A stretch of DNA of 64,000 nucleotides from Planctomicrobium piriforme. GTDB lineage: Bacteria; Planctomycetota; Planctomycetia; Planctomycetales; Planctomycetaceae. Where the stretch lies: NCBI RefSeq assembly GCF_900113665.1, contig NZ_FOQD01000003.1, positions 186,001 through 250,000 of the forward strand. Direction: 5' to 3'. Shown here in pieces: positions 26,601 to 34,297 of the stretch (position 1 is the stretch's first letter; each line of letters opens with the position of its first letter). The position numbers and the translations under genes are program-made. The notes beneath the pieces are model-generated. The model was not told the origin of the DNA. It worked only from the letters and a program-made list of their open reading frames with translations, and searched no databases.

Positions 26601-28496
26601 GGCGTGTGGGGTGAAATGGCCGTCCCCAGCTACGATATGGAAGTGGCCTTCCACGGCGACGAACGTTTCGCGGTCCAGCCAATTCATCGTCCCTTGTTCG
26701 CGCCGGGTCAGTTGCAACCGGCGCCGAAGAATGGGCACGCCCAGATCCGCCGTGGCGGGGTGTGGGTGGTCACCGGTGGCGCACGGGGCATTACTTCGGT
26801 CGTCGTCCGGGAGCTGGCAAAACGGCACGGCCTCAAGTTGCATCTGGTCGGCACCGCACCGGTCCCGGCTCTCACTGACGCCGTTCGCGAGGCCGCGAAA
26901 GAGAACCGTCTGCAACTCCGCCGCGAAGTGATGCGTCAGGCGAACCTCAAGAACCAGAATGGGATGGAAGCCTGGCGGAACGTCGAGAAGAGCATCGAAA
27001 TCGACGCCACTCTGCAGTTAATGCACTCGGAAGGCATTTCTGCGGTCTATCACAGCTGCGATGTCTCGCGGCTGGATGACCTGCAACAGACGCTCCAGCA
27101 GATTCGCAAACTCGACGGGAAGATCGACGGAGTCATTCACGGCGCCGGCATCGGCCAGGACGCCCGCTTCGACCGCAAACGGCCTGACAAAGTCGATCAG
27201 TGTCTCCGGGCGAAGATCGATGGATGTCTCAACCTGATGGACGCCACCCGAGGGGATCGGCTCGACTGGTTCGTCTCGTTCGGTTCGATCTCCGGCCGCT
27301 TCGGCGCCAACGGCCACACCGACTACTCGCTCGCCAACGACTCGCTGGCAAAGTTGACCGATCGTTATCGCCAAGAACGCCCCGAGGTCCGCAGCGTCAC
27401 GTTCCACTGGCATGCCTGGGGCGACATCGGCATGGCGACCAAGCCGGAAACCAAGCTCGCATTGGAAATGATCAATCTCGAATTCATGCCGGCAGCCGAA
27501 GGGCTGTCCCACTTCCTGCACGAACTCGAACATGGCGGCCAGGAGCCTGAGGTGCTGATTACCGATCGCGCTTACTTCCGCAAGTTCTTCCCGGTGGATC
27601 GACTTCAAACAGGCGCTGCCGCACAACAGCGGGAGCTCGCGACGTTCCCGTTACTCGATTCAGAACAGTCAGGTCTGCCGGCCAGCGGTCCCGTGAGCCT
27701 GCTCCTGAATCCGGTCAAAGAACGTTTTCTGAATCAGCACCTGGTGCAAGGGAAGCCGACGCTGCCGTTCGTGGTCGCGCTCGAACTTTTGAGCGAAGCC
27801 GCCAGGCGCTGTGCCCCCGGGCAGGATGTCCTCGAAGTCCGCAACTTAACCGCCTTACAGGCGATCAAATTCGCCACGGAAGCCCCGCTCGAACTGCGCG
27901 TCCTCGGCGACCGACAGCCGGATGGAACGATTCAATGCGTCCTGAATGCCGACATCACCCGACGCGATGGAAGACTGGTGGCCAAGGACAGAACGTACTT
28001 CGAGGGAATGTTCCTGACGGGTGCAGCACGGCTCACGGAGCGCGTGGCCAAGCCCAACCTGGCAGGTCTCGAATGGGAACCGATTTCGTATCTCCCGTCT
28101 GAGGCTCCGATTTACCACGGTCCCGATCTGCAGTGCCTGCAGCAGTTCGCCATGTCCAGCGAGACGGGCTACGGACTGATTTCGGCGTCTTCGACGGTGC
28201 AACTCGGGGGCGGCAATCGGCCGACGTTTGGCTGGTCGATCCACTGTGTGGTGATGGATGCCTGTCTGTACGCCGCTGCTGTGTTTGCGGGACGAAAATC
28301 AGGTAAGCCGAGTCTCCCGGTCAGTTTCGAACAGGTACGACTGGGCCGTCTCGCCGACCCCGGCGAAGCCTGCGTGATTGTCATCCAACAGATTGCCGAA
28401 GAAGCTTCGGGACTGGTCCTGGCCTTCCAACTCATCGGCCTGAACGGCGATTTGCTGCTGGATGTGAACGGATACCGCGTGGGCTGGTTGAGTTAG
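20613..28496 (+). CDS. PfaA-like iterative type I lipid polyketide synthase (KS-KS0-AT-ACP-ACP-KR-DH)
   Basis: The start at 20613 is supported by AGGAGG 8 bases upstream and overlaps the previous stop, so translation is probably coupled. The 2627-residue protein has these domains in order. KS1 (about 18-474) has C226 (DAACASS), H357 and H396, all present. A second shortened KS-like unit (about 490-790) has AIDVDDASG with Asp698 where the Cys should be and lacks the His motifs, like a chain-length factor. AT (about 1018-1306) has GHSFGE with S1107. ACP1 has S1457 (LGVDSIKKAQ) and ACP2 has S1570 (LGIDSIKQAQ). A KR structural part and KR (about 1825-2290) contain TGGARG and YSLAND. DH (about 2362-2627) has H2376 in HLVQGKPTLP. 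The architecture resembles PUFA-synthase PfaA but has no enoyl-reductase. It should build a partly reduced long acyl chain on its ACPs. Confidence 0.93.
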   Translation: MATNGQPTKPTRQPAPFTPLAVVGMECRLPGAGNLREFEQLLFEGRSGIGPMPADRFDRSLYHDPRKGQPGMSYTQLGGCVTERKPDLSLLGMTADQAALIDPVHLNFCQVAIHAWLNAGFKKQDPQWRRTGVFVGHSGATKFGGCLNLASHIDEGLDFLNDVPAFQKLPSSVRQQAMSEVAARIRVGRPTRAAGKLPRYSGYTAASLPAEILGFLGPRHVCDAACASSLFAMQQAALAIQMGRLDAAIVGGATTNGVDNLILFSQSQACSDSGSRPFDQGANGLISSEGYAAVVIVPVATAQRLKLPILGVITGLGTASDGRGKSLWAPRAEGQQLAIRRAYAADAPLAIDYLEAHATSTQLGDATELHAVQSILSESQRSEALLIGSAKSNLGHTLETAGVAGLVKLLLSLKRRELPPSLSFESPNQNFDWSKKSIRVVDRRRAWSPVGKFRRAAVSAFGIGGLNAHLTVAESGATAEARVTTVAPAHDRIAIIGRGVVLPGAHQLSDFKKLLHSGKSMIGAAPAERWRHNVNIDPNTSRPFSTPTSNGGYIRNYVFDAQPYRIPPKQVKQSNPIQMMLLDAVTQAIGEADGGKWNFDRQRTGVVIGTVFGGDFGTELQLGLRIPEITRELTKSLQAKGVPAAQIAELAKEFRQRVLAARPALLDETGSFTASTLASRVAKTFDLMGGACAIDVDDASGLAGLNLAMDQLRSGNWDVAICGGAERCMDLTKFEQLSLTGKLVRSGRPEDVPEDCSRILPGEGVVILLLRRLSDAVAAGDRILGILDEFEISAVGTAKPTQDAALVRQIGYLTGAQGLVRLVKQTVQWEQVSLTAIDTAATIESHTEDGLKYFVHCSPPACLEKPAVATPTAPVLIPPPGPRTPSSTPAPAARKTVLNLGETAPVISHPEIVRNGRSTHTVAIGTALRAFRFGAASQAEFGSVLEAALADVPSAFGNGAAAFDARHACRLVVLADSAQTLATRLKAMLRQWQLGRRTGVFETERAILWQTRPHAVRTAWVFPGQGSQYAGQPSGMQADSAIETALQAIDAELVRQRLAPLTPQLTSPQASLSDIWWNQIWVLGLSLAFTNELRQRCGRPDVVLGHSFGEYSALVAAGAITIPQAIRMVKSRADAVTMTVREPGQLISVRGTPSAVDAALRDARLPAITTHYNAPQQTVIATAVDQVELVRKQLNAANLASVVVPVPVAYHTPRLAQAESLLAQSFANERFLPTSCAFLSTTSARYLAEPTELRASLVSQMTRPVLYVPAIERLLADDVAVLIEVGPNNVLSRLNHEIAGDRALCLSLDVPGREHDERLQLLDLVQEIIAPTPGVLREAVSTAIETTSITSTPAATNGRNHAAPQPAAEIEIVDLRRSAAKHRDTLPTPAPRQTAPPAAKPNPAPAHFEPVLAELSSAVSVEELRSFLMTVVVDLTGYSPEVIDFDADLEADLGVDSIKKAQVVGEMAEQYSLSVAPSGVKLGDLKTLGDIAALGAEILSSSPAAPAVTSAPAFVESIEIEVPEPVSAPVGFDLESIERFLIDLVVDQTGYSPDVVDLDADMEADLGIDSIKQAQLLGEVQQQFELQTVATERVSLSSFSTLRSILNFLAEQLPQSGVASFRVAVPEVEQNGSTIDALKKNAGERREERTPDLVAKSASGLRGSAAVDVVPDDWKALFGASSDMGSGWQSGLKRGQAHKANIRAALRLLNDTQTATLDVPELSSDLEEELAGLATGAEVTYSSVRAAYARLMPGPKQPAARKPATGPGPRPDANGRNGDSSHTRAVPKSITSQNLSGHVPPSPTESGRYLLRVVPAPRREGMPETPRITGPGLVIGNNAYAEAIVRKFEQSGYPCERLPAVKTLTELDARLAEIWAKSPTPHLFITTSHDADALTALDAVGWQQRRFAALETPYRVCQLWMQRTIDENRMDGGSVVLLTNLGGDFGFSGQTAVSPEGGLAGLIKAMLIECWMRGFRATPMKVIDIAPQTTPQQAVAGVWGEMAVPSYDMEVAFHGDERFAVQPIHRPLFAPGQLQPAPKNGHAQIRRGGVWVVTGGARGITSVVVRELAKRHGLKLHLVGTAPVPALTDAVREAAKENRLQLRREVMRQANLKNQNGMEAWRNVEKSIEIDATLQLMHSEGISAVYHSCDVSRLDDLQQTLQQIRKLDGKIDGVIHGAGIGQDARFDRKRPDKVDQCLRAKIDGCLNLMDATRGDRLDWFVSFGSISGRFGANGHTDYSLANDSLAKLTDRYRQERPEVRSVTFHWHAWGDIGMATKPETKLALEMINLEFMPAAEGLSHFLHELEHGGQEPEVLITDRAYFRKFFPVDRLQTGAAAQQRELATFPLLDSEQSGLPASGPVSLLLNPVKERFLNQHLVQGKPTLPFVVALELLSEAARRCAPGQDVLEVRNLTALQAIKFATEAPLELRVLGDRQPDGTIQCVLNADITRRDGRLVAKDRTYFEGMFLTGAARLTERVAKPNLAGLEWEPISYLPSEAPIYHGPDLQCLQQFAMSSETGYGLISASSTVQLGGGNRPTFGWSIHCVVMDACLYAAAVFAGRKSGKPSLPVSFEQVRLGRLADPGEACVIVIQQIAEEASGLVLAFQLIGLNGDLLLDVNGYRVGWLS
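25526..25534 (+). other. A9 homopolymer inside the PKS linker (possible slippage site)
   Basis: Nine consecutive A residues occur in the linker between ACP2 and KR. Loss of one A leads to a TAG after 13 codons; gain of one leads to TGA within three codons. Either would release a KS-AT-ACP-ACP protein without KR and DH. The run is unusual in this high-GC gene. Confidence 0.5.
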
Positions 28497-28616
28497 AGTG
28501 CGTAAACCAATCGCCTGATTCGAGATCCCCTGTTCCCATTGCTCTGTGAGCTCGGTTACAGTGGATGTGTTGAACATTGAGCTGACCGCTCTGACTTTTG
28601 AAAATCGCAATACGAG

Positions 28617-29816
28617 ATGTATCAGACTCCCGTCGCCCTGGAACCGCCCTTGCCGCCGCAGGCTTACTGCGATGCGGAGTTTGCCGAACGGGAACGGCAA
28701 CAGGTGTTTCTCCCCGCCTGGCACCTGGTGACCACGCATTCCGCCGTAGCCAAACATGGCGAATTCGTGGCGCTCGAAGTGCTCGGCGTGCCGGTGGTCG
28801 TGCGGAACTTTGATGGTGAACTCGTCGCGCTGCGGAACGTGTGCGCTCATCGGCAATCGATTATCGCCAGAAAACCGAGCGGCTGCAGCCCGACGCTGAA
28901 GTGCCCGTACCACGGCTGGGAATATGGTTCCGACGGTAAAACGCGGAAGCTGCCGGGGGCGACGAACTTTCCCAAGTTCAAACACGACGAGTACTGCCTG
29001 GACAAGTTTCTGGTCGAGCAGTGCGGCGATCTGGTGTTTATCAGACTCAGCGAAACGGGACCTAGTTTGCGGGAATGGTTCGGCGAACGCTTCGATCTGT
29101 TTGCCGGCTGGTTTTCGACAGGTAAGTACGCCCAGTCGATGAGTTGCCGGTTCGATATGGCGGCGAACTGGAAGATCCCGGTCGAAGGCTCGCTGGAGAG
29201 TTATCACATTCCCTGCGTGCACCCGCAGACGTTCCACGAAGACCCGGGCGAAAAACCGAGTACGCACTTTTTCTATCCGACCGGAACGGCGTTCCAAACG
29301 ATCTTCCTCGCTCCGCGCTGGATCGACTCGCGCCTGCGAGACGTCGAGCGAATCGTGCTGGGGATTCTCGGCATTCGTTACACCGGAGACTACGACCATC
29401 ACCATGTCTTCCCCCATCTGCTGATCTCGCATACCGATTCGCTGAGCGTGGCCCAGGTGGTGATTCCGGTCGATGCCACGCATTGCTACACGCTGGCAAT
29501 GCAGTACGGCATCGAGCCGGTGAAGCCGAATTTCTTCTCAACTCGGGTCGCCCGCCGCTGGGGAAAATTCACCGCCTGGCTGACGCGGACCATTCTCGCC
29601 GAAGATCGCGACATTTTTCCCGCGGTGCAGGCCGGCGTGCAGGGAGCCCGCAAGCCCGGCATTCTCGGCCGCTGCGAAGAACGCCTGCATGCCTTGCAGA
29701 AGTATGTCCATGACCGCGTGCATGGAATTGTTGTGACACAAGTGGTTGAGCCAACCACATTGCCATCGGACAGTCCACTTCAAGCCCCTTGCCTGAGCGA
29801 GGTGGCCCATGATTGA
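28617..29816 (+). CDS. Rieske non-haem iron oxygenase, alpha-subunit type
   Basis: A 399-residue protein with a complete Rieske [2Fe-2S] site, C76-x-H78 and C96-x2-H99 (CPYHGWEYG). The C-terminal catalytic domain has the mononuclear iron ligands H197 and H202 (ESYHIPCVH) preceded by NWKIPVEGSLE. Enzymes of this class hydroxylate, desaturate or demethylate with O2 and need a separate reductase, which is not encoded nearby. Its position between the synthase and the FabL-like gene, with its stop overlapping the next start, ties it to the lipid pathway, where it could hydroxylate or desaturate the chain (inference). Choline- or sterol-oxygenase-like substrates cannot be excluded. Confidence 0.9.
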   Translation: MYQTPVALEPPLPPQAYCDAEFAERERQQVFLPAWHLVTTHSAVAKHGEFVALEVLGVPVVVRNFDGELVALRNVCAHRQSIIARKPSGCSPTLKCPYHGWEYGSDGKTRKLPGATNFPKFKHDEYCLDKFLVEQCGDLVFIRLSETGPSLREWFGERFDLFAGWFSTGKYAQSMSCRFDMAANWKIPVEGSLESYHIPCVHPQTFHEDPGEKPSTHFFYPTGTAFQTIFLAPRWIDSRLRDVERIVLGILGIRYTGDYDHHHVFPHLLISHTDSLSVAQVVIPVDATHCYTLAMQYGIEPVKPNFFSTRVARRWGKFTAWLTRTILAEDRDIFPAVQAGVQGARKPGILGRCEERLHALQKYVHDRVHGIVVTQVVEPTTLPSDSPLQAPCLSEVAHD

Positions 29817-30570
29817 TCTGCGAGGAAAAGTGGCGCTGGTGACGGGGGCCTCGCGCGGCATTGGCCGTGCCTGCGCTGTGCAGCTCGCCGCCTGTGGTGC
29901 AAACGTCGCCGTGAACTTTTTGTCTTCGAAAGAAGGCGCGGCGGAATCGGTACGGCTGGTTCAGGCAGCAGGAGGCCAGGGAATCGCGGTCCGGGCTGAC
30001 GTCTCCGACGCACAGGACATCGCCGCCGCAGTTAATTACGTCCAGGAACGCTTCGGCCGACTCGATATCATTGTCAGCAATGCCGCCGCCGGCGGGTTTC
30101 GTCCGCTCATGGCGGTCACGCCTGCCAACTGGGAAAGCGTGTTGCGGCACAACGCCGCGCCGCTGCTCTGGCTGGCGCAAGCCGCCGCCCCAGTCATGAA
30201 AGCCCAAGAGGGCGGCAAGCTGATTGCCATCTCCAGCCACGGCTCGTTTCGGGCATTTCCCAACTACGGGGCAATCGGGGCTTCGAAGGCGGCCCTTGAG
30301 AGTCTGGTCCGGCATCTGGCCTTCGAACTCGGACCTGAGGGGATCAATTTCAACTGCGTGCTGGCGGGGATGGTGGCGACGGAAGCCATTCGTTCCATGC
30401 CCGACAGTGCGAGCATGCTCAAAACGTCGCAAGACCTGATGCTGCTGAAGCAGAAAAGTCTCGATCCGGAAGACGTCGCCGGAGTGGTGACGTTTCTCGC
30501 CAGCCCCTTGAGCGACAAGATTCAAGGTCAGACGATCGTCGTGGACGGCGGCGTCAGCATTCGAGTCTGA
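29809..30570 (+). CDS. FabL-like NADPH enoyl-ACP reductase (SDR superfamily)
   Basis: A 253-residue SDR with TGASRGIG at 12-19 and NAA at 91-93. The active site is Y153-x6-K160 (YGAIGASK), the wide Tyr-Lys spacing of enoyl-ACP reductases rather than the Y-x3-K of FabG. From memory it lines up with Bacillus FabL: SNAAAGGFRPLM, the PNYGAIGASKAALESL stretch and the terminal IQGQTIVVDGG. It reduces the trans-2-enoyl thioester in chain elongation. It overlaps the Rieske gene by 8 bases. Since the synthase has no ER domain and no PfaD is present, it probably supplies that step in trans (inference). A ketoreductase or other dehydrogenase is the main alternative. Confidence 0.82.
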   Translation: MIDLRGKVALVTGASRGIGRACAVQLAACGANVAVNFLSSKEGAAESVRLVQAAGGQGIAVRADVSDAQDIAAAVNYVQERFGRLDIIVSNAAAGGFRPLMAVTPANWESVLRHNAAPLLWLAQAAAPVMKAQEGGKLIAISSHGSFRAFPNYGAIGASKAALESLVRHLAFELGPEGINFNCVLAGMVATEAIRSMPDSASMLKTSQDLMLLKQKSLDPEDVAGVVTFLASPLSDKIQGQTIVVDGGVSIRV

Positions 30571-30581
30571 AAGTTCACCTC

Positions 30582-31970
30582 ATGGCAGTCGCTGCAGCTC
30601 CTATGTCCAATTTCATCACCGATACTGCTCCGCTCTCCCTGGAGGCTGCCATCCAGGGACCAGAGACGCTGCGCCTGGTGCCGTTCGAACGCTTTCTGTT
30701 TCAGTCCGATTCTGCCGCGACGCCTGTGGTGTTTCGAGTGGTGATGCGGTTCGATGGCCCGTACCGCGCGGATCTGCTCAGTCAGGCATTTCGACTGGCC
30801 GTTGCCCGCCAGCCCCTGCTCACAAGCCGCATCGTCGCGACCCCTGAAGGGCACCACTGGCAGAGCCATGACGAGCTGCCGGAACTGCAATGGCGAACCG
30901 CCGACTCGCCGGGCTTCGATCCCGTGAAGCTGCCGATCGAGTGGATCGATCTGACGAAGTCAGCAGGCATCAATGCCCGCATCTGGCCGATTGACGGCGG
31001 CCTGACGATTTTGCTCGATGTGAATCATGTCTGTTGCGACGGGCAGGGCGCCCGGCAGTTCATCAGCGAATGGTTTGGCCTCTATCAGCAGCTCGTGGCG
31101 GGCGGCGACCTCCGCATTACGCCGACCGAACGCACTCCGCTCACCGACCGCGGCAACTACCGGCTTCCAACTCCGCCCATTAGTACTTGGGAAGGATTGC
31201 GGAATCTCTATCTCACCGTCCGCGGAAAGACGATTTACCTGCCGCGCCGCGCCGCCCATGGCGAATTCGACGGAACGTCGGATCATGTCTGTGAACTGCC
31301 GCTGTCAGCAGAAGAAACCGCCGCACTCCGCAAGCGGCTGAAGCGCAACGGCTACACCGTCAACGATGCCGGCCTGGCGGCAGCGTTCGTCGCGTTCACA
31401 AAAAGCTTTCCCGACGTTCTGCACCGTCGCAAGAAAATCACAATCCTGCATCCCGTCGATCTGCGCTGGCCTTCTGACCTGAAGACACCTGCCTGTAATC
31501 GCGTCGGCGTCAGCTTCTTGAGACGCACGCCCGGCGAGATCAAGAATCCCGCCGAGGCCCTGAAGTCGGTCCGCGATCAGATGCAGTATGTGAAGCAGCG
31601 CTACGTCGGGGCCGAGTTCCTGCGAGGGCTCGCCATGACCGCCGAAAAGCCGGGAGTGACCGACTGGCTGCAACGGATGGGCTGCTTCGTGCCGACGATG
31701 CAATTCACCTGTCTGGGAGACACTACCCGGGCGATGCACTACCGGTTCCCGATGACCGAAGGAATCATCGATTTCCACGGTCTGAAGCTCAACCGCATTT
31801 CCGGCATCATGCAGATGGGCCCGTTCCTGCCGCTGAGTCTGGCGGCTTGTGAAACCAACCAGAGGTTGTCGCTGACACTCCGGGCCAGCGCCAGTTATCT
31901 GACGGCTGAAGAAGCCAACCGGTTTCTGGAAACGTTCGTCGGCGAGTTAGTCGCGATCGCCCCGGAATAA
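30582..31970 (+). CDS. Condensation-domain-like acyltransferase
   Basis: A 462-residue protein of the HxxxDG acyltransferase superfamily (condensation/PapA/wax-ester-like). The motif is at 148-154 as NHVCCDG: H149, D153 and G154 are kept, and the first His of the usual HH pair is Asn. A late segment near VGVSFLRRTPG matches the structural second half of such folds. These enzymes move an acyl group from a carrier protein or CoA to an alcohol or amine. In the cluster it is a candidate for esterifying the finished chain, or using the alcohol formed by the upstream reductase (inference). It starts 12 bases after the FabL-like gene. Confidence 0.78.
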   Translation: MAVAAAPMSNFITDTAPLSLEAAIQGPETLRLVPFERFLFQSDSAATPVVFRVVMRFDGPYRADLLSQAFRLAVARQPLLTSRIVATPEGHHWQSHDELPELQWRTADSPGFDPVKLPIEWIDLTKSAGINARIWPIDGGLTILLDVNHVCCDGQGARQFISEWFGLYQQLVAGGDLRITPTERTPLTDRGNYRLPTPPISTWEGLRNLYLTVRGKTIYLPRRAAHGEFDGTSDHVCELPLSAEETAALRKRLKRNGYTVNDAGLAAAFVAFTKSFPDVLHRRKKITILHPVDLRWPSDLKTPACNRVGVSFLRRTPGEIKNPAEALKSVRDQMQYVKQRYVGAEFLRGLAMTAEKPGVTDWLQRMGCFVPTMQFTCLGDTTRAMHYRFPMTEGIIDFHGLKLNRISGIMQMGPFLPLSLAACETNQRLSLTLRASASYLTAEEANRFLETFVGELVAIAPE

Positions 31971-31985
31971 GTGAGGGCGATCTGC

Positions 31986-32870
31986 ATGCCGTTCGAGTTT
32001 CCGCCGATTGATGTCTGGCTGCTGTGGACAGGCAATTGTCCCAGCGAATTGCCGGTGCATGAAGTCTCGGTGGAAGAAGAATCCCGCGCAGCCCGTTACC
32101 GCATTCCGGAGAAGAGCCGCCAATTCTTGTTGGGACGTCTGCTGGGTCGGCAGATCGTTGCCTCCCAGTGGGGATGTTCACCACGGGATCTCCTCTGGCC
32201 AACCTCAGGCGTGCCACGAGTCACGCTGCCGAGCGGGGAACGACCAGGCACCATCAGCCTGTCGCATTCAGAGAACTTTCTGGCGATTGCATTGGCGCCG
32301 ATTGAATTTCGATTGGGCGTCGATATTGAAAGCGTCGCGAATTCACCGCTTGCCAGAGCCCGGGAAGATGCCATTTCCAGTGAGCTCGAACTTGAACCAG
32401 TTGAGGGCCTTGATCCTGAATACTTTCGAAACGAAATGCGGCGAACCTTTTCTTTAGCGGAAGCCGAATTCAAAACACAAGAAGTCGATTCTCCTTTCGA
32501 TTTTCTGCAATCAAGTTTTCACGGTGATTCGCGAGTCGACTTCATTCAGTGGCTGATGTCTCGGTACTCGGACCAGCAAGACGATGTGGTATCCGCGCGA
32601 TCGGCGTCGAATACGTTTTTTCTGCAACGAAACGCAGCGATCGCACCCGCTGAATGGTGCGTTCAGCTAACTAGTTTCCCAACCGCCGAGTTCATCGGTT
32701 CAGTTGCCATCGCTCCACGGGATGTGGCAACAATTCCGGAAGATTCCCACTGGAAATGGGACTGGTCGTTGACGCCGAGCGACGCGATTCCGGACGAACT
32801 TCGCACCGAGCTGGGAATCTGGGGGGCGGAATTCCGGCGACTGCAGTTTCGGCTCACTCCGGCCGGGTAA
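31986..32870 (+). CDS. Divergent Sfp-type 4'-phosphopantetheinyl transferase
   Basis: A 294-residue protein. It has ISLSHSENFLAIA and GVDIE (111-115, with the Mg-binding D113 and E115), the first two signatures of Sfp-type PPTases, which activate ACPs by attaching phosphopantetheine. The third signature, normally W(S/T)xKE(A/S)xxK, is FSLAEAEFK at 155-163: the Glu and last Lys are kept, but Trp is Phe and the first Lys is Ala. The 130 residues after it do not look like the usual short C-terminus, and the codon use there is more AT-rich. It follows the acyltransferase by 15 bases; the ATG at 31986 has GAGGG upstream, while a GTG at 31971 is also possible. It may modify the two synthase ACPs or be partly decayed. 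Confidence 0.75.
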   Translation: MPFEFPPIDVWLLWTGNCPSELPVHEVSVEEESRAARYRIPEKSRQFLLGRLLGRQIVASQWGCSPRDLLWPTSGVPRVTLPSGERPGTISLSHSENFLAIALAPIEFRLGVDIESVANSPLARAREDAISSELELEPVEGLDPEYFRNEMRRTFSLAEAEFKTQEVDSPFDFLQSSFHGDSRVDFIQWLMSRYSDQQDDVVSARSASNTFFLQRNAAIAPAEWCVQLTSFPTAEFIGSVAIAPRDVATIPEDSHWKWDWSLTPSDAIPDELRTELGIWGAEFRRLQFRLTPAG

Positions 32871-32872
32871 TA

Positions 32873-33001
32873 AACCACGAATCAGACAAATGACACGAAT
32901 GGAAATTTGAAAGTCGCGTCCGCTGCTGGCATGCTCCCTAAGGCAAAGTGGCGACAGACGGCGATGATTGATTCGTGGAATTCGTGCCATTCGTGGTTTT
33001 T
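32873..33001. repeat. Inverted-repeat element (second copy of ACCACGAATCAxAC family)
   Basis: The left arm AAACCACGAATCAGACAAAT begins three bases after the PPTase stop; the right arm ends with CCATTCGTGGTTTTT. The sequence matches the element at 12586-12712. The right-arm T-run could make it a terminator for the lipid cluster. Confidence 0.75.
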
Positions 33002-33183
33002 CTTCTTGGGATTTGAAAAGCCGATGAAAAATGCACAGACAGAAATGTCTGTGCCATCCCGTTGCGAACGAATCAATTTTCTCTGTTGCCGCGATTGACA
33101 GAACAAGGCATCGCGTGCCATGCTTTCTGCCTTGGCATCCGCCATCCCTATTTTCGACTGAAGAAAAGATTGCATCGAGAGTT

Positions 33184-34287
33184 ATGAAAGCGCTTGCGGT
33201 CAGACCTGGCGTTCGCAATAGCGCCTATATTGCGGATATTCCCGAACCGAAAGTCACCGACATTCCGGACGGACGCGGCATCCTCGTGCGGACGCTGCAG
33301 GTGGGGGTCGACGCCACCGACGGTGAAATCAACGAAGGCCTGTACGGCCGCGCTCCCGCCGGGGACTCGCATCTCGTCCTCGGGCATGAAGTCTTCGGGG
33401 TCGTCGAAGAAGTCGGCCCGAACGTCAAGCATCTGAAGAAACGGGACTACTGCACCTGCACGGTGCGGCGTCCTGGTCCGACGTTGTTCGACAAGATCGG
33501 TCGCAACGACATCACCAGCCATCCCGAATACTACGAGCGCGGAATCAACCTGCTGCACGGCTTCATGACGCACCGCTTCGTCGAAGACGCGGAATTCGTC
33601 GTGAAAGTGCCGGGCGGATTGAATCACCTCGGCGTGCTGTCTGAACCTGCCAGCGTCTGTGCGAAGGCGATCGAACAGGCGTATCTCGCCCAGCAGCGTT
33701 TGCAGGTTTGGAAGCCGAAACTCGCGTTCGTCACCGGCGCCGGGCAGATCGGCCTGCTGACGACCATGATGCTGCGGCTCCGCGGGCTCGACGTGTTCAC
33801 ACTCGCCCGGACACCTAATCCCGGCTTGAAGGCCGACATCGTACGGGCCTACGGCGCGAAGTATGTGAGCACCAAAGAAACGCCGATGGGCGAACTGGTC
33901 AAACAGGTGGGCCGGCCGGATCTCATCATCGAAGCGACCGGCTCAAGCCAGGTGGCCTTCGAGTGCATGGAGCATCTGAATCTCAACGGGGCCATGGTCT
34001 GGACCAGCGTTACCGGCGGCAAACACGAACTCAGCGGGTTCCCTTCCGACAAGGTGAATCTGGAATGGGTGCTGGGCAACAAACTGCTGCTCGGCTCGGT
34101 GAACGGCAACCGCGATCACTTCGCACAGGGGATTGCCGATCTCGCACTGGGCGAAGTGATGTTCCCCGGCATTACATCTCGAATGCTGACGACTCCCATC
34201 GACGGCTTCATGGACCCCCAGGCGGTGCTGCACGAGCTCGAAAACAAATCCGCGATCAAGGTGTATGTGAACGTCGCACGGGACTGA
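33184..34287 (+). CDS. Glucose 1-dehydrogenase-like zinc-dependent dehydrogenase (MDR family)
   Basis: A 367-residue medium-chain dehydrogenase starting MKALAVRPG. The frame is open to 33031, but the conserved N-terminus begins at 33184. It has the zinc/catalytic region VGVDATDGEI with Asp43 in the usual Cys position, GHEVFG with H68 and E69, and the nucleotide loop TGAGQIGLLTT. Archaeal glucose dehydrogenases of the Haloferax type also use Asp there, and the internal CTVRRPGPT segment matches them. It would oxidise glucose or a related aldose with NAD(P). ThiL follows 10 bases downstream with no metabolic link. Confidence 0.88.
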   Translation: MKALAVRPGVRNSAYIADIPEPKVTDIPDGRGILVRTLQVGVDATDGEINEGLYGRAPAGDSHLVLGHEVFGVVEEVGPNVKHLKKRDYCTCTVRRPGPTLFDKIGRNDITSHPEYYERGINLLHGFMTHRFVEDAEFVVKVPGGLNHLGVLSEPASVCAKAIEQAYLAQQRLQVWKPKLAFVTGAGQIGLLTTMMLRLRGLDVFTLARTPNPGLKADIVRAYGAKYVSTKETPMGELVKQVGRPDLIIEATGSSQVAFECMEHLNLNGAMVWTSVTGGKHELSGFPSDKVNLEWVLGNKLLLGSVNGNRDHFAQGIADLALGEVMFPGITSRMLTTPIDGFMDPQAVLHELENKSAIKVYVNVARD

Positions 34288-34297
34288 CGGACCAACG

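Noticed and set aside
28299..29483. 394-codon frame antisense to the Rieske gene and PKS end
   Set aside because: The opposite strand encodes intact Rieske ligands and the PKS C-terminus; this frame has no motif.
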